Below are positions 32,891 to 44,375 of a DNA stretch of 64,000 nucleotides, piece by piece; within the stretch, counting starts at the first letter, position 1, and every line of letters starts with the position of its first letter. The DNA lies in assembly GCA_029582155.1 (NCBI GenBank), contig CM055905.1, positions 7,329,572-7,393,571 of the forward strand, given 5' to 3'. The stretch is from Panopea generosa (taxonomy: Eukaryota > Mollusca > Bivalvia > Adapedonta > Hiatellidae). The notes beneath the pieces were generated by a model. That model was not told where the DNA came from, did no database searches, and saw nothing but the letters and a program-made list of their open reading frames with translations. The position numbers and the translations under genes are program-made.

Positions 32891-34089
32891 TAAGAGATTC
32901 TGATGATATTTGAACCACTAATGGTTCATATAACGAAACTCTAAATGTGGAAATACAATAATATAAATTATTTATTCAAGTAAATCAGAGTGGGGGGAAC
33001 TGTTTTTCAATTTTTAGTAATAGTGACCTTGACCCTAAACTGAGTGACCTGAAAAACAATCCCAGCCTTTCATTTTATATATTAGACACTTAACTTCAAA
33101 ATTTCACCAAAATCTTTTAATCAAAATGAATATATTACCTAAACAAATAATGAAAAATGTATTTTTACTTGGGGATATCACCAAGGGTAATAGATAACTT
33201 TAAGATTATTTACTTTATTTAATAAAAGGAAAATTATGTTACTTCCTTTTTATTATCAATACATAATATTTCTATTGTTTCAAGACTAGTTTATCAAAAT
33301 AGTTATAAATATCAGTTATTCATCTATGGCATCTCATGTTTCAACCTAACCAGAATTTAGGACCACCTACACATTATGTAAAATTTCATGTGATCCATAA
33401 ATAGACCGTAGTACAATCCCAGCTTTCCCCACTTGGGTCCGTCATATAGCAGTGAGGTTTGAGCACAATTTGTTAGTTAGTACAGCGAAAGTTGAATGGC
33501 ATCTATGAATTGTGGGACAAGCATAGAATTCCCTGCTTATTCATTGGGATTTAACAGACCCAATAAATAGGGAGGTGGGGAACATGAGATGTAGCAGATC
33601 TTTCTTGGGGATTAGATGTATGCCATTAAACCTGTTGCAGGATGAAAAAAATACATGCAATGTTCTCCCCATGCCTGCGAGGATGATCAGCCACTCGTTA
33701 TATATCACCCCTAGCATACAGACATCGCTATACAATGACACTTACCATGACGTCCCTGGCCATTACACCTCTCACATACCATATAATATACTGCAGAATT
33801 CATTCCATATCTCCATCTCAGTGCAATATAAAAACATTCTAGAAATAGAGAGCATGACAATTTGTAATTAATTATTCATCAGATTATCTAAACAATTAAC
33901 AGAAATTGCATTTAGATCAATTTAATTGACGACTGACAGTTTTGAGCACAATTTAAGGAAAAAGGCACTAAATTTATCATCATTATTTGAAATTTTTTTG
34001 AGTTAAACGTTTTTTTGAAATATGCACACTGGTTGATCTAGAAATCTTAAATAGATAAACTTTAATTTTCTTTTTTTATTTGGAATAAG
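32891..34089. other. Mixed unannotated stretch with repeat fragments
   Basis: 32995-33110 starts with 'gtgaccttgaccctaaactg' and resembles the 'tgacc' repeats. 33490-33545 is inversely shared with 16257-16316. A 98-codon + frame (33575-33871) overlaps a minus frame of 66 codons; neither has a recognisable product. Confidence 0.4.
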
Positions 34090-34530
34090 GGAATTATTTC
34101 TAAGTAGGGGTCAAGGTCACCTGAAAAATGCTACATGGTTTTGATTATAGTGCTATTATATGTATAACATATATAATTTTTAATGGAACAGGTTTGGTGA
34201 CTGATCTTGACCAAACAGCTTCTGAATAAACAAGATACCTGAGTATTGCAATCAATACAAAAGTCCCCTACACTGTTTACCAGTTGACCAATTTATTGCC
34301 ATAGCAACCTCTACACACATGCAAAGTTTTACAAATGTACCTTGGATACTGTGTTGTCACAGGATCCAGGTTGTGTCTGTTAATTTACCAATTGCATTGT
34401 GATGGCAACTAAAACTTTTGTTCAACTGAAAAAATAAAATGACCTACATTATCTTAAAATCAAGTTTGGATGGATAGATGGATCGAGAGTAAAACTGCGG
34501 TCCTCTCCAGTGAAACTGTCAGAAGACCGA
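34090..34530 (+). repeat. Interspersed non-coding repeat ending in 'tccagtgaaactg'
   Basis: It begins near 'gtagggg', 'tcaaggtcacctgaaaaatg' and has 'aggtttggtgactgatcttg', 'ttgccatagcaacctctaca' and 'tggatagatggatcgagagt'. It ends 'gcggtcctctccagtgaaac'. The ending resembles 3' ends of other non-coding repeats here; assignment is tentative. Confidence 0.45.
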
Positions 34531-34649
34531 AAAACACAAATATTACATTGAAAGCGCGGATTTCTTAAGATATTCATAGCTTTTTTTTCTCGTCCCTTTA
34601 AAAGGATTATATCAGGAAAAAAGCTATAAATGTCTCAAAAAAATAGAAT

Positions 34650-34960
34650 TATTTTAAAAATAGATAAGGAGCATCTCATTATCATTAATAAATAAAATCT
34701 ACCGCTAAATGGTTTGATATGTCAAATTCACCAAAATGTGACATAATCAATATTTAAATTGGAGGGCAAAACTTGAAATGAAATCCCTATTCTGTATAAA
34801 AAAAAAATCACTTAATTACCTTTATTTCATCATTTGGACAATTTTTAAGATGAAATAAATTGTACATGTATTACATGTACACCTGTATAACTGATCATAT
34901 TGAAATCTAAGTGTAATCCTACGACTCAATAAAGATGTCATAAAATATGACATTTTGGCA
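34650..34960 (+). repeat. AT-rich interspersed repeat, copy 3
   Basis: Markers: 'ggagcatctcattatcatta', 'aatggtttgatatgtcaaat', 'tcaccaaaatgtgacataat', 'ctgatcatattgaaatctaa'. Same order as at 11225. Confidence 0.7.
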
Positions 34961-35954
34961 TGTTTAAAGGTTCATTAAACTTCTGAAACGGTCGTTTTTA
35001 GTTTTGATTTAAGGTAGTTTTACTCTTCCAGATGATAGAATACATGTTTATTTGATCACTGAGAGACTTTGCAAACAAAAATATAAATATAAAGCACATT
35101 ATTAGTACATGATTAAGAAATGGTTTTGTTAACAAATTAATGTTCATTTCTTTCCAATAAACACCTTCAGCAGAAAACAGGGAGTTACGAAACTTGTTAG
35201 GAAATGCGTAGGTCAAAACATATGATCAATTTACTTCAGAGAGAAACATAGTATGGGGAACTGTTGGGGATGCGGTTAAAAACTTAATAATCACTTGCGG
35301 TTAGATAGTTTTTAAGAACATTTCCTTTATTCCCCTCAGTGTATTAATGAACTGGAACCCACAAGCTTATTTATTGCACTTTAGGGATGAATCGTTCATA
35401 TAAAATTAAAACGAAAATTACTTTTTTTGATAACTGTACTAAACAAACCATTCTTAGTAGCTTCTCAATATTGACTGCGATAAAGTGATTTGTGACATAA
35501 TAGCGCGTGCGATAGTATAACGCGTATATGCAAGGGAGGATCCTGAAATAAAGTTACTTGACCAAACTAATATTCCATACTCATTAGTTTTCAGTGTATA
35601 AATAATATAATAAGAACTGTGTTCGATACAGTTTTATTGCAGACATCAATATTTTTTTAAAACAAGAAAACCGAATAACGATACATAATATTAGTGATTA
35701 TATTAGCCATAATTTTTCCAATCTTGCTAATGAACCCCTTATCTAACGGTCTTAATTTACACACTACCACTGCAGTATTAAACTGATGTGTACTTCTGAG
35801 CACTGGTGGAGGTACAGTTGAAAAGCATCTGAGTCGTTACGGAATTACAAAAATATAAACAAAAGTTACAAGCTCGGTCCGCTTGTCTTAGAAATACACA
35901 TTTCGATCGAAGTTATTCATTTTCTCACTTTTTTAAAAACAGTCACTAAGGGGT
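34961..35954. other. Unannotated stretch
   Basis: There is a small CpG-bearing patch (tagcgcgtgcgatagtataa) at about 35502-35525. No gene or repeat call. Confidence 0.4.
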
Positions 35955-36200
35955 CTACAGGAATGGTTTTAGTAATATTATAAACACATTTAATTACAAT
36001 CATTTTTGTTATTATCAAAAAGTGTGCATTTCGGAAGTTAAATGAATCTTTAAACAGATATCCTTTTGCCAATTTTGGATCAGTAAGTATATATAGAGAT
36101 GCTTTATTGGAAATATATGTTTTTAGCCAATTTAAAAAATATTTGAAATCCTGATGTATTCCCTTTAAGTAAAACTGAAGAAAATGTTGGTGAAACAAGT
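35955..36200 (+). repeat. AT-rich repeat, 3' part
   Basis: It has 'ttacaatcatttttgttatt' (also at 27800-27850), 'gatgctttattggaaatata', 'gccaatttaaaaaatatttg' and 'tgatgtattccctttaagta', paralleling 11540-11660. Confidence 0.5.
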
Positions 36201-36508
36201 TGTAGTGTGTTTTCCAAGGGCAAAGTTTCCAATGTAAATATGAACTTTGCAAAGAATTTATACAAAGATTGCCAAGCGTTACCAGACCCTACAGTTACAT
36301 GTACATGTATGTCTGTTTCCATCTGGACATTCCGTGATGGATCAGATATGAATTTTCTACAACAATTTTAATTTCAATTACAATCTGACAATTAAACCAT
36401 GAAATATGATACAGCTGTATCTAACATTAAAGAAAGATAACTAGTGACAAGAGGATTAATGTGATTTATAATTCTTGCTTTATTGTCTGCATAGAAATAC
36501 TTTATTTA

Positions 36509-36525
36509 CCCCCCCCCCCCCCCCC
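36509..36525. repeat. Poly-C run (17)
   Basis: An uninterrupted C17 tract followed by 'agtac'. Confidence 0.95.
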
Positions 36526-36584
36526 AGTACATAAATTTTATAAACAACAGAGTTCTTATACATTATAATTAGAGTTCTAATACA

Positions 36585-36770
36585 GAAAGTAACATAGAAA
36601 GAAAAAGAAAGGAAGCCAGGTAGAAAGAAGGAAAGAAAGAATAAAGGAGAGAGGAGTAGAAGAGATGAAAGGAAAGGAGAAGAGTAAGAACAGAGAAAAA
36701 AGGAGAAAAATGAAAAGAGGAGAGATAAAAAGAAATATGCATAGAAAAAAGAAACAAAAACATCAATAGA
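36585..36770. repeat. Homopurine-rich tract
   Basis: About 185 bp, almost all A and G on the + strand (gaaagaaggaaagaaagaat, ggagagaggagtagaagaga). A minus-strand frame of 65 codons here is F/L/S low complexity, not a gene. Confidence 0.85.
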
Positions 36771-36839
36771 CCACTTACTGTTACCGTTAGCTTTCTTTTG
36801 TATAATGATAGTTTTGTATAAAAATGATAGAAAGGCCCC

Positions 36840-37036
36840 TTAACCCTTTACTCCATAGGTACGTGTTATCCTGCACCAATCGCAGAAGGGCTTTGAAAAC
36901 AGTGCACAAGCAATCTGAACACTTCCTGCACTATTTTCCACTCTGTTAGTTAATATAAACATATTTAACCCAATAATTCAAAAGCCTTCTATATTAGAGG
37001 TTGTCCAAATGTGTCTATATGAAGTTAAGGGACTAA
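36840..37036 (+). mobile_element. piggyBac-like MITE, copy 5 (palindrome half lost)
   Basis: The left TTAACCCTTTACTCCATA is intact. Most of the first palindrome arm is deleted (gaaaacagtgca runs into caagcaatctgaacac). The right end is eroded (gaagttaagggactaa). Confidence 0.8.
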
Positions 37037-37880
37037 GATTGTCACTTCTATTTTTAATCCTAACAATATAATAACACCACATTATATTATTAATTAATTC
37101 TGTTTACTGCCTGAAGTCAGCATCACAGTAGACAGATAACAGGTTTTAGCATCATCCTTATGATTTTTATTGTATGTTTAGAACAATAAAGTCAGGAGAT
37201 AACAGGCAGTTTGGGTGAAGAGTTTAATCAACGAAATAGTTGCCAGAGTTGATTACCAAACCTAACACTTTGTTAGCAATTGGCAATTCTTTTCTGAGAA
37301 ATGATCTAATATTTATAAGTTTTGTTGATTTGTTGTTTTTCTTGTCCTTTTTTTCAACAGTATTTCAGTTATTTAATGAACAGTCACCTTATGATTGTTC
37401 CTGGAATTGTTGTGTAATTGACCAGTGCTTAGCACACATCTAATTTCTGCAAGTCATTGACTACTTCCCCACATATTCAGAGACTCATAGCCATAGAAGT
37501 TCATGACCAATCATCTTAGAGATTGTGGCCGGACACATGACTCCTACTTTTCTCATCATATTTCGGTAGTGCAGAAGTTGACAAACATTAAAATGCAAGT
37601 TTTAACTTCTTTCATTTGGGTCTCTTTATGAATGACAAGCATGCAAACTTTACTTATTTACTATAGAATAAAGAGCAAACAATTGATGGTGTGCTTACAC
37701 TTTAATATTGGGTCAGAGTTGAAAAACTGACAAAGAAAACAATGCCTCAAAATAAGCCAGAATGCTTTTAACCAACATCTCGAATCTGGAAATTATTTTA
37801 GGGGAAGAATTATAAAGAGACTGGGGAGGAACATCTCCCCTCTCTAGGAAATGAACATCTTCCCATCTCATTACCAAATT
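37037..37880. other. Unannotated stretch
   Basis: No supported feature; frames of 67 and 75 codons have no recognisable product. Confidence 0.35.
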
Positions 37881-38493
37881 GAAACTCAAACCTGTGAAAG
37901 TGGCCACCTCTATTAAGCAGCCACTTGTCTCAAACAGCATTATTTCTTTCGATTTTCCATTTCTATGCTTTCAAAGCAACAACCTGTCTTAAAAGGCCTT
38001 TTCTGTCCATTCCCTTGAGGTCTCACTTAAGAATTACCTTCCCTATATGATGGTAGCAAGATTCTTACACCTAAGAAATTAGAGTTATGGAAATAGGTTG
38101 GGCATTATTGAATATACATAAAATTGTCATAATTCTTTGTGCATAATTATGAAAACATTGAAACATTTTTAAGATTTCTGCCAAGTTTGGATGACATTAG
38201 GTACAGTTGATGAAGCTAACAGTTTAAAGATGTGTAGTGATACACTGCAACAAATTGGCAGAATTGTCAAAAATGAATGGGTGCCATCAAACCATCGAAA
38301 TTATGAAAAAGCAACCTGGTAAACCCATGTTGTTTTTCTGCGTAATAGGACCAACAGAGGACAATCTATGGGAACAGGCACTTCTAGAATCATTGGTAAT
38401 GCATCCAGAAGTGCATTCTCTATATATGTAGAACAGTACAAAATTAATTGTTATGCGAGATGTTGACAGGCTGTTTAAAACAGGTTTGACTGT
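37881..38493. mobile_element. Tc1/mariner-like MITE, copy 2 (interrupted)
   Basis: The left part 37881-38030 (ctcaaacctgtgaaagtggc, ctctattaagcagccacttg, ctatgctttcaaagc) and the right end 38467-38493 (caggctgtttaaaacaggtt, tgactgta) match the element at 26133-26521. About 420 bp in between are unrelated, probably inserted. Pairing of the two ends is inferred. Confidence 0.55.
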
Positions 38494-38581
38494 ATATAAA
38501 GTATTTCCGTCTGGCTACTCCTCTGAGCTAACAAAAGAACTTGAATGTGTTCAACAAAAAGGTTTGTTTTGTTTTTTCCAG

Positions 38582-38779
38582 CTCAATATATCATGTATAA
38601 CATGAACAGAGATAAGAAGTTGTGAATGCTAATGATGGTGAAGGGATACAGCCCCATTCCCCCCAAACCCAGGATCACATTTGACAGTTCACAAGAAACC
38701 AAACTCAGACGAGACTGTGTCAAAGGTGTCAGACATAAATGAGGTGGAGGAAACATCATTTGTGTCCAAGGATGAAGGG
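38582..38779 (+). pseudogene. Exon-like tract, unrecognised, frames broken
   Basis: A strong acceptor-like tract (tttgttttgttttttccag) ends at 38581 and a donor-like GTATGT starts near 38779. Between them codon-like sequence appears in two frames: SPIPPKPRITFDSSQETKLR from about 38650, then DETVSKVSDINEVEETSFVS to about 38770. The second is +1 relative to the first. A TGA also interrupts the first frame near 38622. I do not recognise the family. It could be a decayed exon, a sequence error in a real exon, or chance. Confidence 0.25.
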
Positions 38780-40069
38780 TATGTACATTTATGAATAAAT
38801 ATATATAAATCTGCTTCTTATATTCAGTAAGATACAGTAAATGCTGTTAAATTTGAACAGAAAGATTAAAAGGTAAGTTTTTGTCTAAACATTCATAATT
38901 TTGTACGCACATGTAAATGTAAGGCAGTATATATCCCCAACTGCATTATGGGACACTTGGTAAATGCTGCCTGCACAAAACAGTGTTATTGATGGAGCAC
39001 TTAAATTGTTACATAATTAGAGAGCGAACAGAAAATAACCTCAACTGTGATCTTGACCTTGAAATGATCTGACTGCCTTGTTCATATAGGTATGATCCTC
39101 CAACCCCAACGTTCCATTTTAAATCTGCTAGTGGGTAAGGAATATGAGTGTAGGGTGCATTATGCAGCATACATGACTGTTTAAAGCCACCATCCACCAT
39201 CCCAGGTAACTTTCTCAATAGGAAGCACTAAATCTTCCAATTTATGGTGAGTTTTATTTGATGAAATGATCCTTATGCATAAGGAACACAGCAGAGGTAA
39301 CACTTGCCATGAAAGACAACTCACTGTCCTATTATTCAGCACATGTGCAAACATTGATTATTTCCCTTGCATTGCAAGAGACGAAGCTTATTTCCTCCAC
39401 ATTTTTTATCTGCTAGTTTCCAGATTTTTAAACACTTTTTTTTGATTGCTGAAAAAAAAACCTACTATGCCCAGGCCCCATCTTCCATCATAGAAAATTC
39501 CAGGAATCCACATAATTATGCTTCATCAACAATCCTGGCTGGATCCAGCACTTTATTTCTGGAAATTTAGTGGGAAGAGGCCCAAGTCTTTGAAACTGGG
39601 AAAAACAATACTAATTAGGGGAAAATTGGGATTTTTTTTTTAAAGACATTAGCATACTGAAAATAAAGCCCACACTGTACAGAAAACCACCCTGACATAA
39701 TTTTTTCAACTTTAACTCAATAAATGTAGTATTGCTTAATGCATCAACAATTCATAGCATATAAATTAAAAAAAACAACATTTTATTGACTTGACAGTTA
39801 ATTGCATAATATAATAATTCAATTTACTTTAGACAAAAATCAACATTTTGTTTATTAAGTTTTATAGGCATTATGGCCAAAGAAATGTCTTTTTATTAAA
39901 AGATTTTACAGGGAACGTAGCTGCTCCCAGAAACATGAAATCTGTATTAATGAAGCAATTAATACGCTATGGTTAATTTTGATCTATATATTTACCTACG
40001 GTGTAAATTTGATAAAAGCAAATAAGCATAAGGATGTTCCTGTACAAGCTACAAAATAAAATTAAAACC
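38780..40069. other. Unannotated stretch
   Basis: 39030-39075 has 'gatcttgaccttgaaatgat', a 'tgacc'-repeat-like patch. Otherwise AT-rich; short frames in it have no recognisable product. Confidence 0.35.
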
Positions 40070-40300
40070 GCTTTTATAATTTAAGCGCCACAACTCAGAC
40101 ATTAATTAACGGTATCTGTTTTGGCCTGTTCTTAATTACGGATGTTCCTACTAAAGATGTGGTTGCTCCGTTTTGATCATCAATTGAAGGTAACTCCGAT
40201 AATCATTTTCTGATTTAGCCAGTTAAAGAACTTGTCCCGTATCTAATATTTAAACTTTGTATATATTATACACTGCTAAAGTTTGATCAAGATCCAGTGA
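40070..40300 (+). repeat. 'gccataactc' repeat fragment
   Basis: It has 'gcgccacaactcagacatta', 'gccagttaaagaacttgtcc' and 'gtttgatcaagatccagtga', the same order as 3650-3785. A further piece is at 40500-40615 (ctgtccaagaactactgtgc, gtttggtcaggatacaatga). Confidence 0.55.
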
Positions 40301-40779
40301 TAAATGTTTGTAATGTGCCGGAGAACACATCAAATAACACACAGGATAGTACAGCTCAAGGCATTCTTCTCAGAGAAGAACTCTATAAGAATTGTATTCT
40401 TCCATTCTAATCCCTTTTCATTTTGTATATTGTATTGTTTATCTAAAAAAAAAAATGAAAATAAAATATGTTTAAACCAAGGCAATATTAATAATATAGA
40501 AATTGGCAAAACCTGTCCAAGAACTACTGTGCAAGTTTGGTCAGGATACAATGACTTAAGCCTTAATAAATTAATTGCTAGATTATCATCCCTGCCTGCC
40601 CCCTAATTTTATGAAAAATTTGGATGAGAATTTAGCAATTAATTTATATATAATGGCTTTATGTGGGTACTACACTGCAAACCTGATCAAATAAAGTAAG
40701 TTTTTTTTTTACTATAGCAATGCAATTTTTTTTGGGGATAATTAATTGTCTCAGTACCATCTATTTGTTCATTAAATAG
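40301..40779. other. Unannotated stretch with repeat remnants
   Basis: Overlapping + and minus frames of 100 and 73 codons are shadows of low-complexity DNA. The repeat remnant at 40500-40615 is noted with 40070-40300. Confidence 0.4.
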
Positions 40780-41550
40780 TTTCTGGCACACAACTCCAAT
40801 ATTGCTCAAGATAACTTCACGAAACTTTGTACAGATATCATCATAGTGGTATACAGGGGTGTGCTTGGTGAGTTTAAAAGTTTAGGCCTAGAAATGTTAA
40901 CAAGGGGTCTTCCCTAGATTTTTTATAAATTTAAATGACCAATGGTGCATTCTCAGGGGTTTTGTATGTGTTTGTTTCTACATAAAACATGCTTGTCAAT
41001 TACTTACGAGAAGTCCAATTAAATCTGATTTTTTTCTCTGAAAAGTGTTCAGACACAGACTCAAATATTACATTTTTTGGCAAAACACTGAAAACATGTA
41101 ATAATGGGTAATAAAGGTGTTCCTGTAACATTTTCTGATAAATAATCATTAAAACTGATGGATTCAGTAAATAAATATAGTAATTTGCTTGCTTAATAGA
41201 TGTTATTTGAAAATTAAATTTTTGATATTTTGGTCTGGACCTATGTACAATGTCTACATGTAGCTATGCTGGTTGTTATTAAGCTTAGGAGTGCCTTTTG
41301 CTAAGAGGGCATTTTTCATTTTCAATATTTTTCTGTTACCATGAAAACCAATAGCCAAAATTATTGTTAACTCCAAAACTATTCAAGACAACTTCACAAT
41401 ACTTTGTACACCACTAGTGACTTTTTTGCTAGGAGTGAAGTTTTCATTTTGATTTTTTTGTTACCAATTCCGTGGAAACAAATTGCCAAATATTACTAAA
41501 TTCTCGATTTTTGGTGCACAGCTCTAAAACTGTTCAAAATAACTTCATGA
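40780..41550 (+). repeat. Degenerate repeated units ('acttcacgaaactttgtaca')
   Basis: Three diverged units near 40790, 41370 and 41515 share 'aactccaaaactattcaaga', 'aacttcatgaaac' and 'ctttgtaca'. Spacing is irregular. Non-coding. Confidence 0.5.
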
Positions 41551-42105
41551 AACCAAGGAATTACAGAGAGAAGGAAAGGCAATTTACTATTTCTAGCATG
41601 ATGCTCCAGTTTATTCTACTGTTGCCCAGTGTTTGGTCGCTTTTTTTTATTTTTTTTCCTTGTAGTTAAATCTTTATCGTTTCGGGTAATTTTACGTGAA
41701 AAAGTTTGTTATGGCGGCACCATCAATGCGAGCAAAACTTAAAAAAAAGCTGAATAGCTATTTTTACATGTAGATCATCATGTGCAGAAAGTCAAACGCA
41801 GAAGAAAATGTATATATATTTGCATGTCATGACATGTGTAAATGATTTTAAATGGACCAGTCTGCTAAAACATGTATACAATTAAAATATCTACACTGCA
41901 TAGACCAAACTTTCAAAAGCACCGAGACAGAAAGAACCAAACTGGTGGACAAACTGAGGCAAACATATAATCAATAAAACACTGAAATCTGTTTCATCTA
42001 TTTTCATTCAATGTTATATTAAAAAAAAAAATTTAGCCAGAAAAACAATATGCCATCGTCCTGCTCCTAACAAGATTGTGATGTGCTATGATTGTGTCTA
42101 ATACT
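41551..42105. other. Unannotated stretch
   Basis: A short frame from ATG at about 41712 (MAAPSMRAKLKKKLNSYF) has a good initiation context but ends after about 20 codons without a donor. No call. Confidence 0.35.
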
Positions 42106-42165
42106 AATTCTAAGTGGTGCTGTAGCGTAATAGGTCAGGTGTACGCCTGTCGATCTAGAGGTCAA
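42106..42165 (+). mobile_element. tRNA-like SINE head fragment
   Basis: It has 'gtggtgctgtagcgtaatag', 'gtcaggtgtacgcctgtcga' and 'tctagaggtc', resembling an A box and anticodon arm of a tRNA-derived SINE. The body is absent; the family is uncertain. Confidence 0.4.
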
Positions 42166-42759
42166 ACAACATTTTTTTTTCTTTGACCGAAACATGTTTA
42201 AACATTGAGGATTACATACAACTAATAGTTTATGTACAAGAAATCAGTTGTCAATAATTAATCCTTTGTGTGCTATTTCATCAACATCTAGTCAGGAGAA
42301 TGCATGTTTCCTAACCTACAAGTCCTTGATGAAACTTAGTACACATGTCAACCAACTAATCTAGTGCTGCCTTTCGCCTGAGACGTATCATCAGCGTCGT
42401 ATAAGTTATATGTCACTGATAGTATGCACATGTAATCATGTCAAAGTTTTTGCTACGAAGTTTTTTTTTCTCATTTCTCAAAACATCCGAGTATTTTACT
42501 CGATGGCAGGATGAAGTATATACGTATTTTTGCTTTTAATTCAAGGGCAGATATATCTATTTATTATTTCATAGGTTTTAAGTGCAGTCCTTCTCTTATA
42601 AATGCTGTTCAAATTTAGAGATGCAGTTGCTAGAACGAAGAAAGATCTAAATAATATTTAATCACCGGTCAAAATTCACGGGTAGAACAACAACCTTTAC
42701 AAAAGAGTTATTCACTGCCTCTTATTGCCGTTATTTCTTGTTTAACCATAAATGCTTTT
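42166..42759. other. Unannotated upstream DNA
   Basis: AT-rich sequence leading into the channel 5' region; no repeat call. Confidence 0.35.
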
Positions 42760-43058
42760 TTCTCGGTTGTGGTAGATATTATAATGGCGGTTACGGTACC
42801 ATTACGTCGCAAGTGAAAAAGATCGATTTTTCCATACATAATAAAAATATAATTTTCATTATCATATGCTGGACTGATAACCGGAAATTCCGATTGATTT
42901 TCACTTACTTTTGGCGCAAATTGGACTATAGAGGCAGTCTGTCAAGTGTTGACTGGGCTACAAATAGCAAGCAGCGATATCAATTTATCGTGTGATAATT
43001 AATGATCTATGCGACCAGTCAACCCGGCAAATGTTACAGAGGCAGAAAATAAATACAA
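42760..43058 (+). promoter_or_regulatory. Putative 5' UTR / proximal promoter of the Slo2 channel gene
   Basis: This is the ~300 bp before the first coding exon. It has more CpG than its surroundings (cattacgtcgcaagtg at about 42801, ttttggcgcaaa at 42909, ccggaaattccg at 42881) and no recognised repeat. TTTTGGCGC resembles an E2F site and CCGGAA an ETS core; these are string matches only. A separate 85-codon frame at 42738-42995 lies in the same phase but is closed by a stop, and another in-frame TAA lies 9 bases before the ATG at 43059. The transcription start cannot be located by eye. Confidence 0.4.
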
Positions 43059-43198
43059 ATGAATGGAAATGGTGGTGTGTTTTTGTACGGAGAAAAAATG
43101 TCGCAGACGGACTGTTACTCTCAAGTACCGCCTCTACCTCCTAGATTCAGACTTAGGGACTTGATTTTAGGGGATAACACAGTGAATAATGTGGACAG
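43059..43198 (+). CDS. KCNT (slo2): First coding exon of a Slo2/KCNT-type sodium-activated potassium channel
   Basis: Slo2 channels are tetrameric plasma-membrane K+ channels with six transmembrane segments and large cytoplasmic RCK domains. They open with internal Na+ and set firing patterns. This exon gives only the cytoplasmic N-terminus: MNGNGGVFLYGEKMSQTDCY, then SQVPPLPPRFRLRDLILGDN and TVNNVDR, 46 full codons plus two bases. From memory, human KCNT2 begins MVDLESEVPPLPPRYR, then FRDLLLGDQGWQNDDR; KCNT1 has an MSDLDSEV start before LPLPPRYRFRDLLLGD. The agreement over PPLPPRxRxRDLxLGD...ND(D)R is strong and collinear. Met14 (43098, A at -3) aligns with the vertebrate start and has the better context; Met1 (43059, C at -3) would add 13 residues. 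The exon ends GACAG|GTTAGT, a good donor in phase 2, splitting the Arg47 codon just before VQVEFYxNENTF in vertebrates. No channel segments, pore or RCK domains are in the window. Confidence 0.8.
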
Positions 43199-43264
43199 GT
43201 TAGTTATTTTGTACAATTCAACCACCTTTCTATCAGCATCATGAGTGTGCCCTGCCCAGCTATT

Positions 43265-43400
43265 GTTTTTAAAGTGTCAAGTTTTGGTGGATTTGACATT
43301 CCAAACAATTTGGATTTTATTTATTAATGATAATGAGATGCTCTTTCATAATTATTTTATTTTAAGAAAGTTATGATATTTTTTCTGATATACTCTGTTT
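43265..43400 (-). repeat. AT-rich interspersed repeat, copy 4 (partial)
   Basis: In reverse complement: 'gagcatctcattatcattaa', 'ttgtttggaatgtcaaatcc', 'accaaaacttgacac'. It starts only ~65 bp after the channel exon. Confidence 0.65.
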
Positions 43401-44375
43401 AAATGACAACACAGAATTGAATCGTAACAAATCTTCACTCATTGGTAAATGATAACATACAAAATGACCAGTGTAAATGGAGTTATATCATTTCAAGTTT
43501 TGCAAAGTTGAGATGTTTAGTGAAACTGGGGTCTGTTTCTTAAATCAACATACATAACATTTGTGAATAGATATTTGTATATATACATGTATTAAATAAC
43601 TAAGGAATATAGCACATGGAAATAAGAAATATATGCACAACAGAGGATGTACTGTTCAAAGGATACAGTGAGTGTTAGCTACCACAAGTAATGTCTGAGA
43701 CCTCTATATGTTTGTGTGGTTATAGGTTTTGAAGTAGGTCATAATGGTGGGAGACTATCTGCTAACCAAGATATATGGCCCCTGTCTACATCTATTGCTG
43801 TATTTTGTATTAAACTGTCTTGATATTGTCAGTGTTTGGTTCTCATTCTGCTAAGTAAAATCTATTTTAAAGCCATTATAATTCTGATCCACCATCGATA
43901 ACCGGGATGGAGTAAATAATTGTGTACGGATGCATAGTTTATGTCTGATCAGATGCGTGCACAGATATTTTCAGAAATGCGAAGCTATGTTCAGAATGTT
44001 TACAGAGATAAATTTAAATATTGACAGTTCTTTATCGTGGGCGCGAAAAAGAACTGTTTATTTATCAGTATTTTGATTAGTATAATTTATAAATAGAGGT
44101 TTAAAGATTTATCAATGCATCGATGGATCGTGATTCACCTTTCTGCCAATGTGTGTATCGGGATATTAAATGAAACTTCCAATAGATCGCGATGCAATGC
44201 ATTTTTTTAGACCTACAGTGCATTGATATGATTGTCAGACATCGAGCATTGCAATTCCATTCTTGATGAACATAAAGAACTAGCTAATAAAAACTAAAAA
44301 ACAAAAAAGAACGGGTTTTAAAAAAACAAGACGAATTTTCGGATATAAACTTGCTTAACACGTAAAGAATATTAC
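43401..44375. other. Unannotated intronic stretch
   Basis: No repeat or exon call. Confidence 0.35.

Noticed and set aside
33541-33871. Overlapping frames of 98 (+) and 66 (-) codons
   Set aside because: They overlap on opposite strands, match nothing I recognise and have no supporting splice or start context.
41712-41774. MAAPSMRAKLKKKLNSYF frame with a strong initiation context
   Set aside because: It is only about 20 codons, stops without a donor site, and has no detectable continuation.
42738-42995. 85-codon frame upstream of the channel exon as an N-terminal extension
   Set aside because: It is in the same phase but closed by a stop before 43059, with another TAA 9 bases upstream of the ATG; composition is not protein-like.
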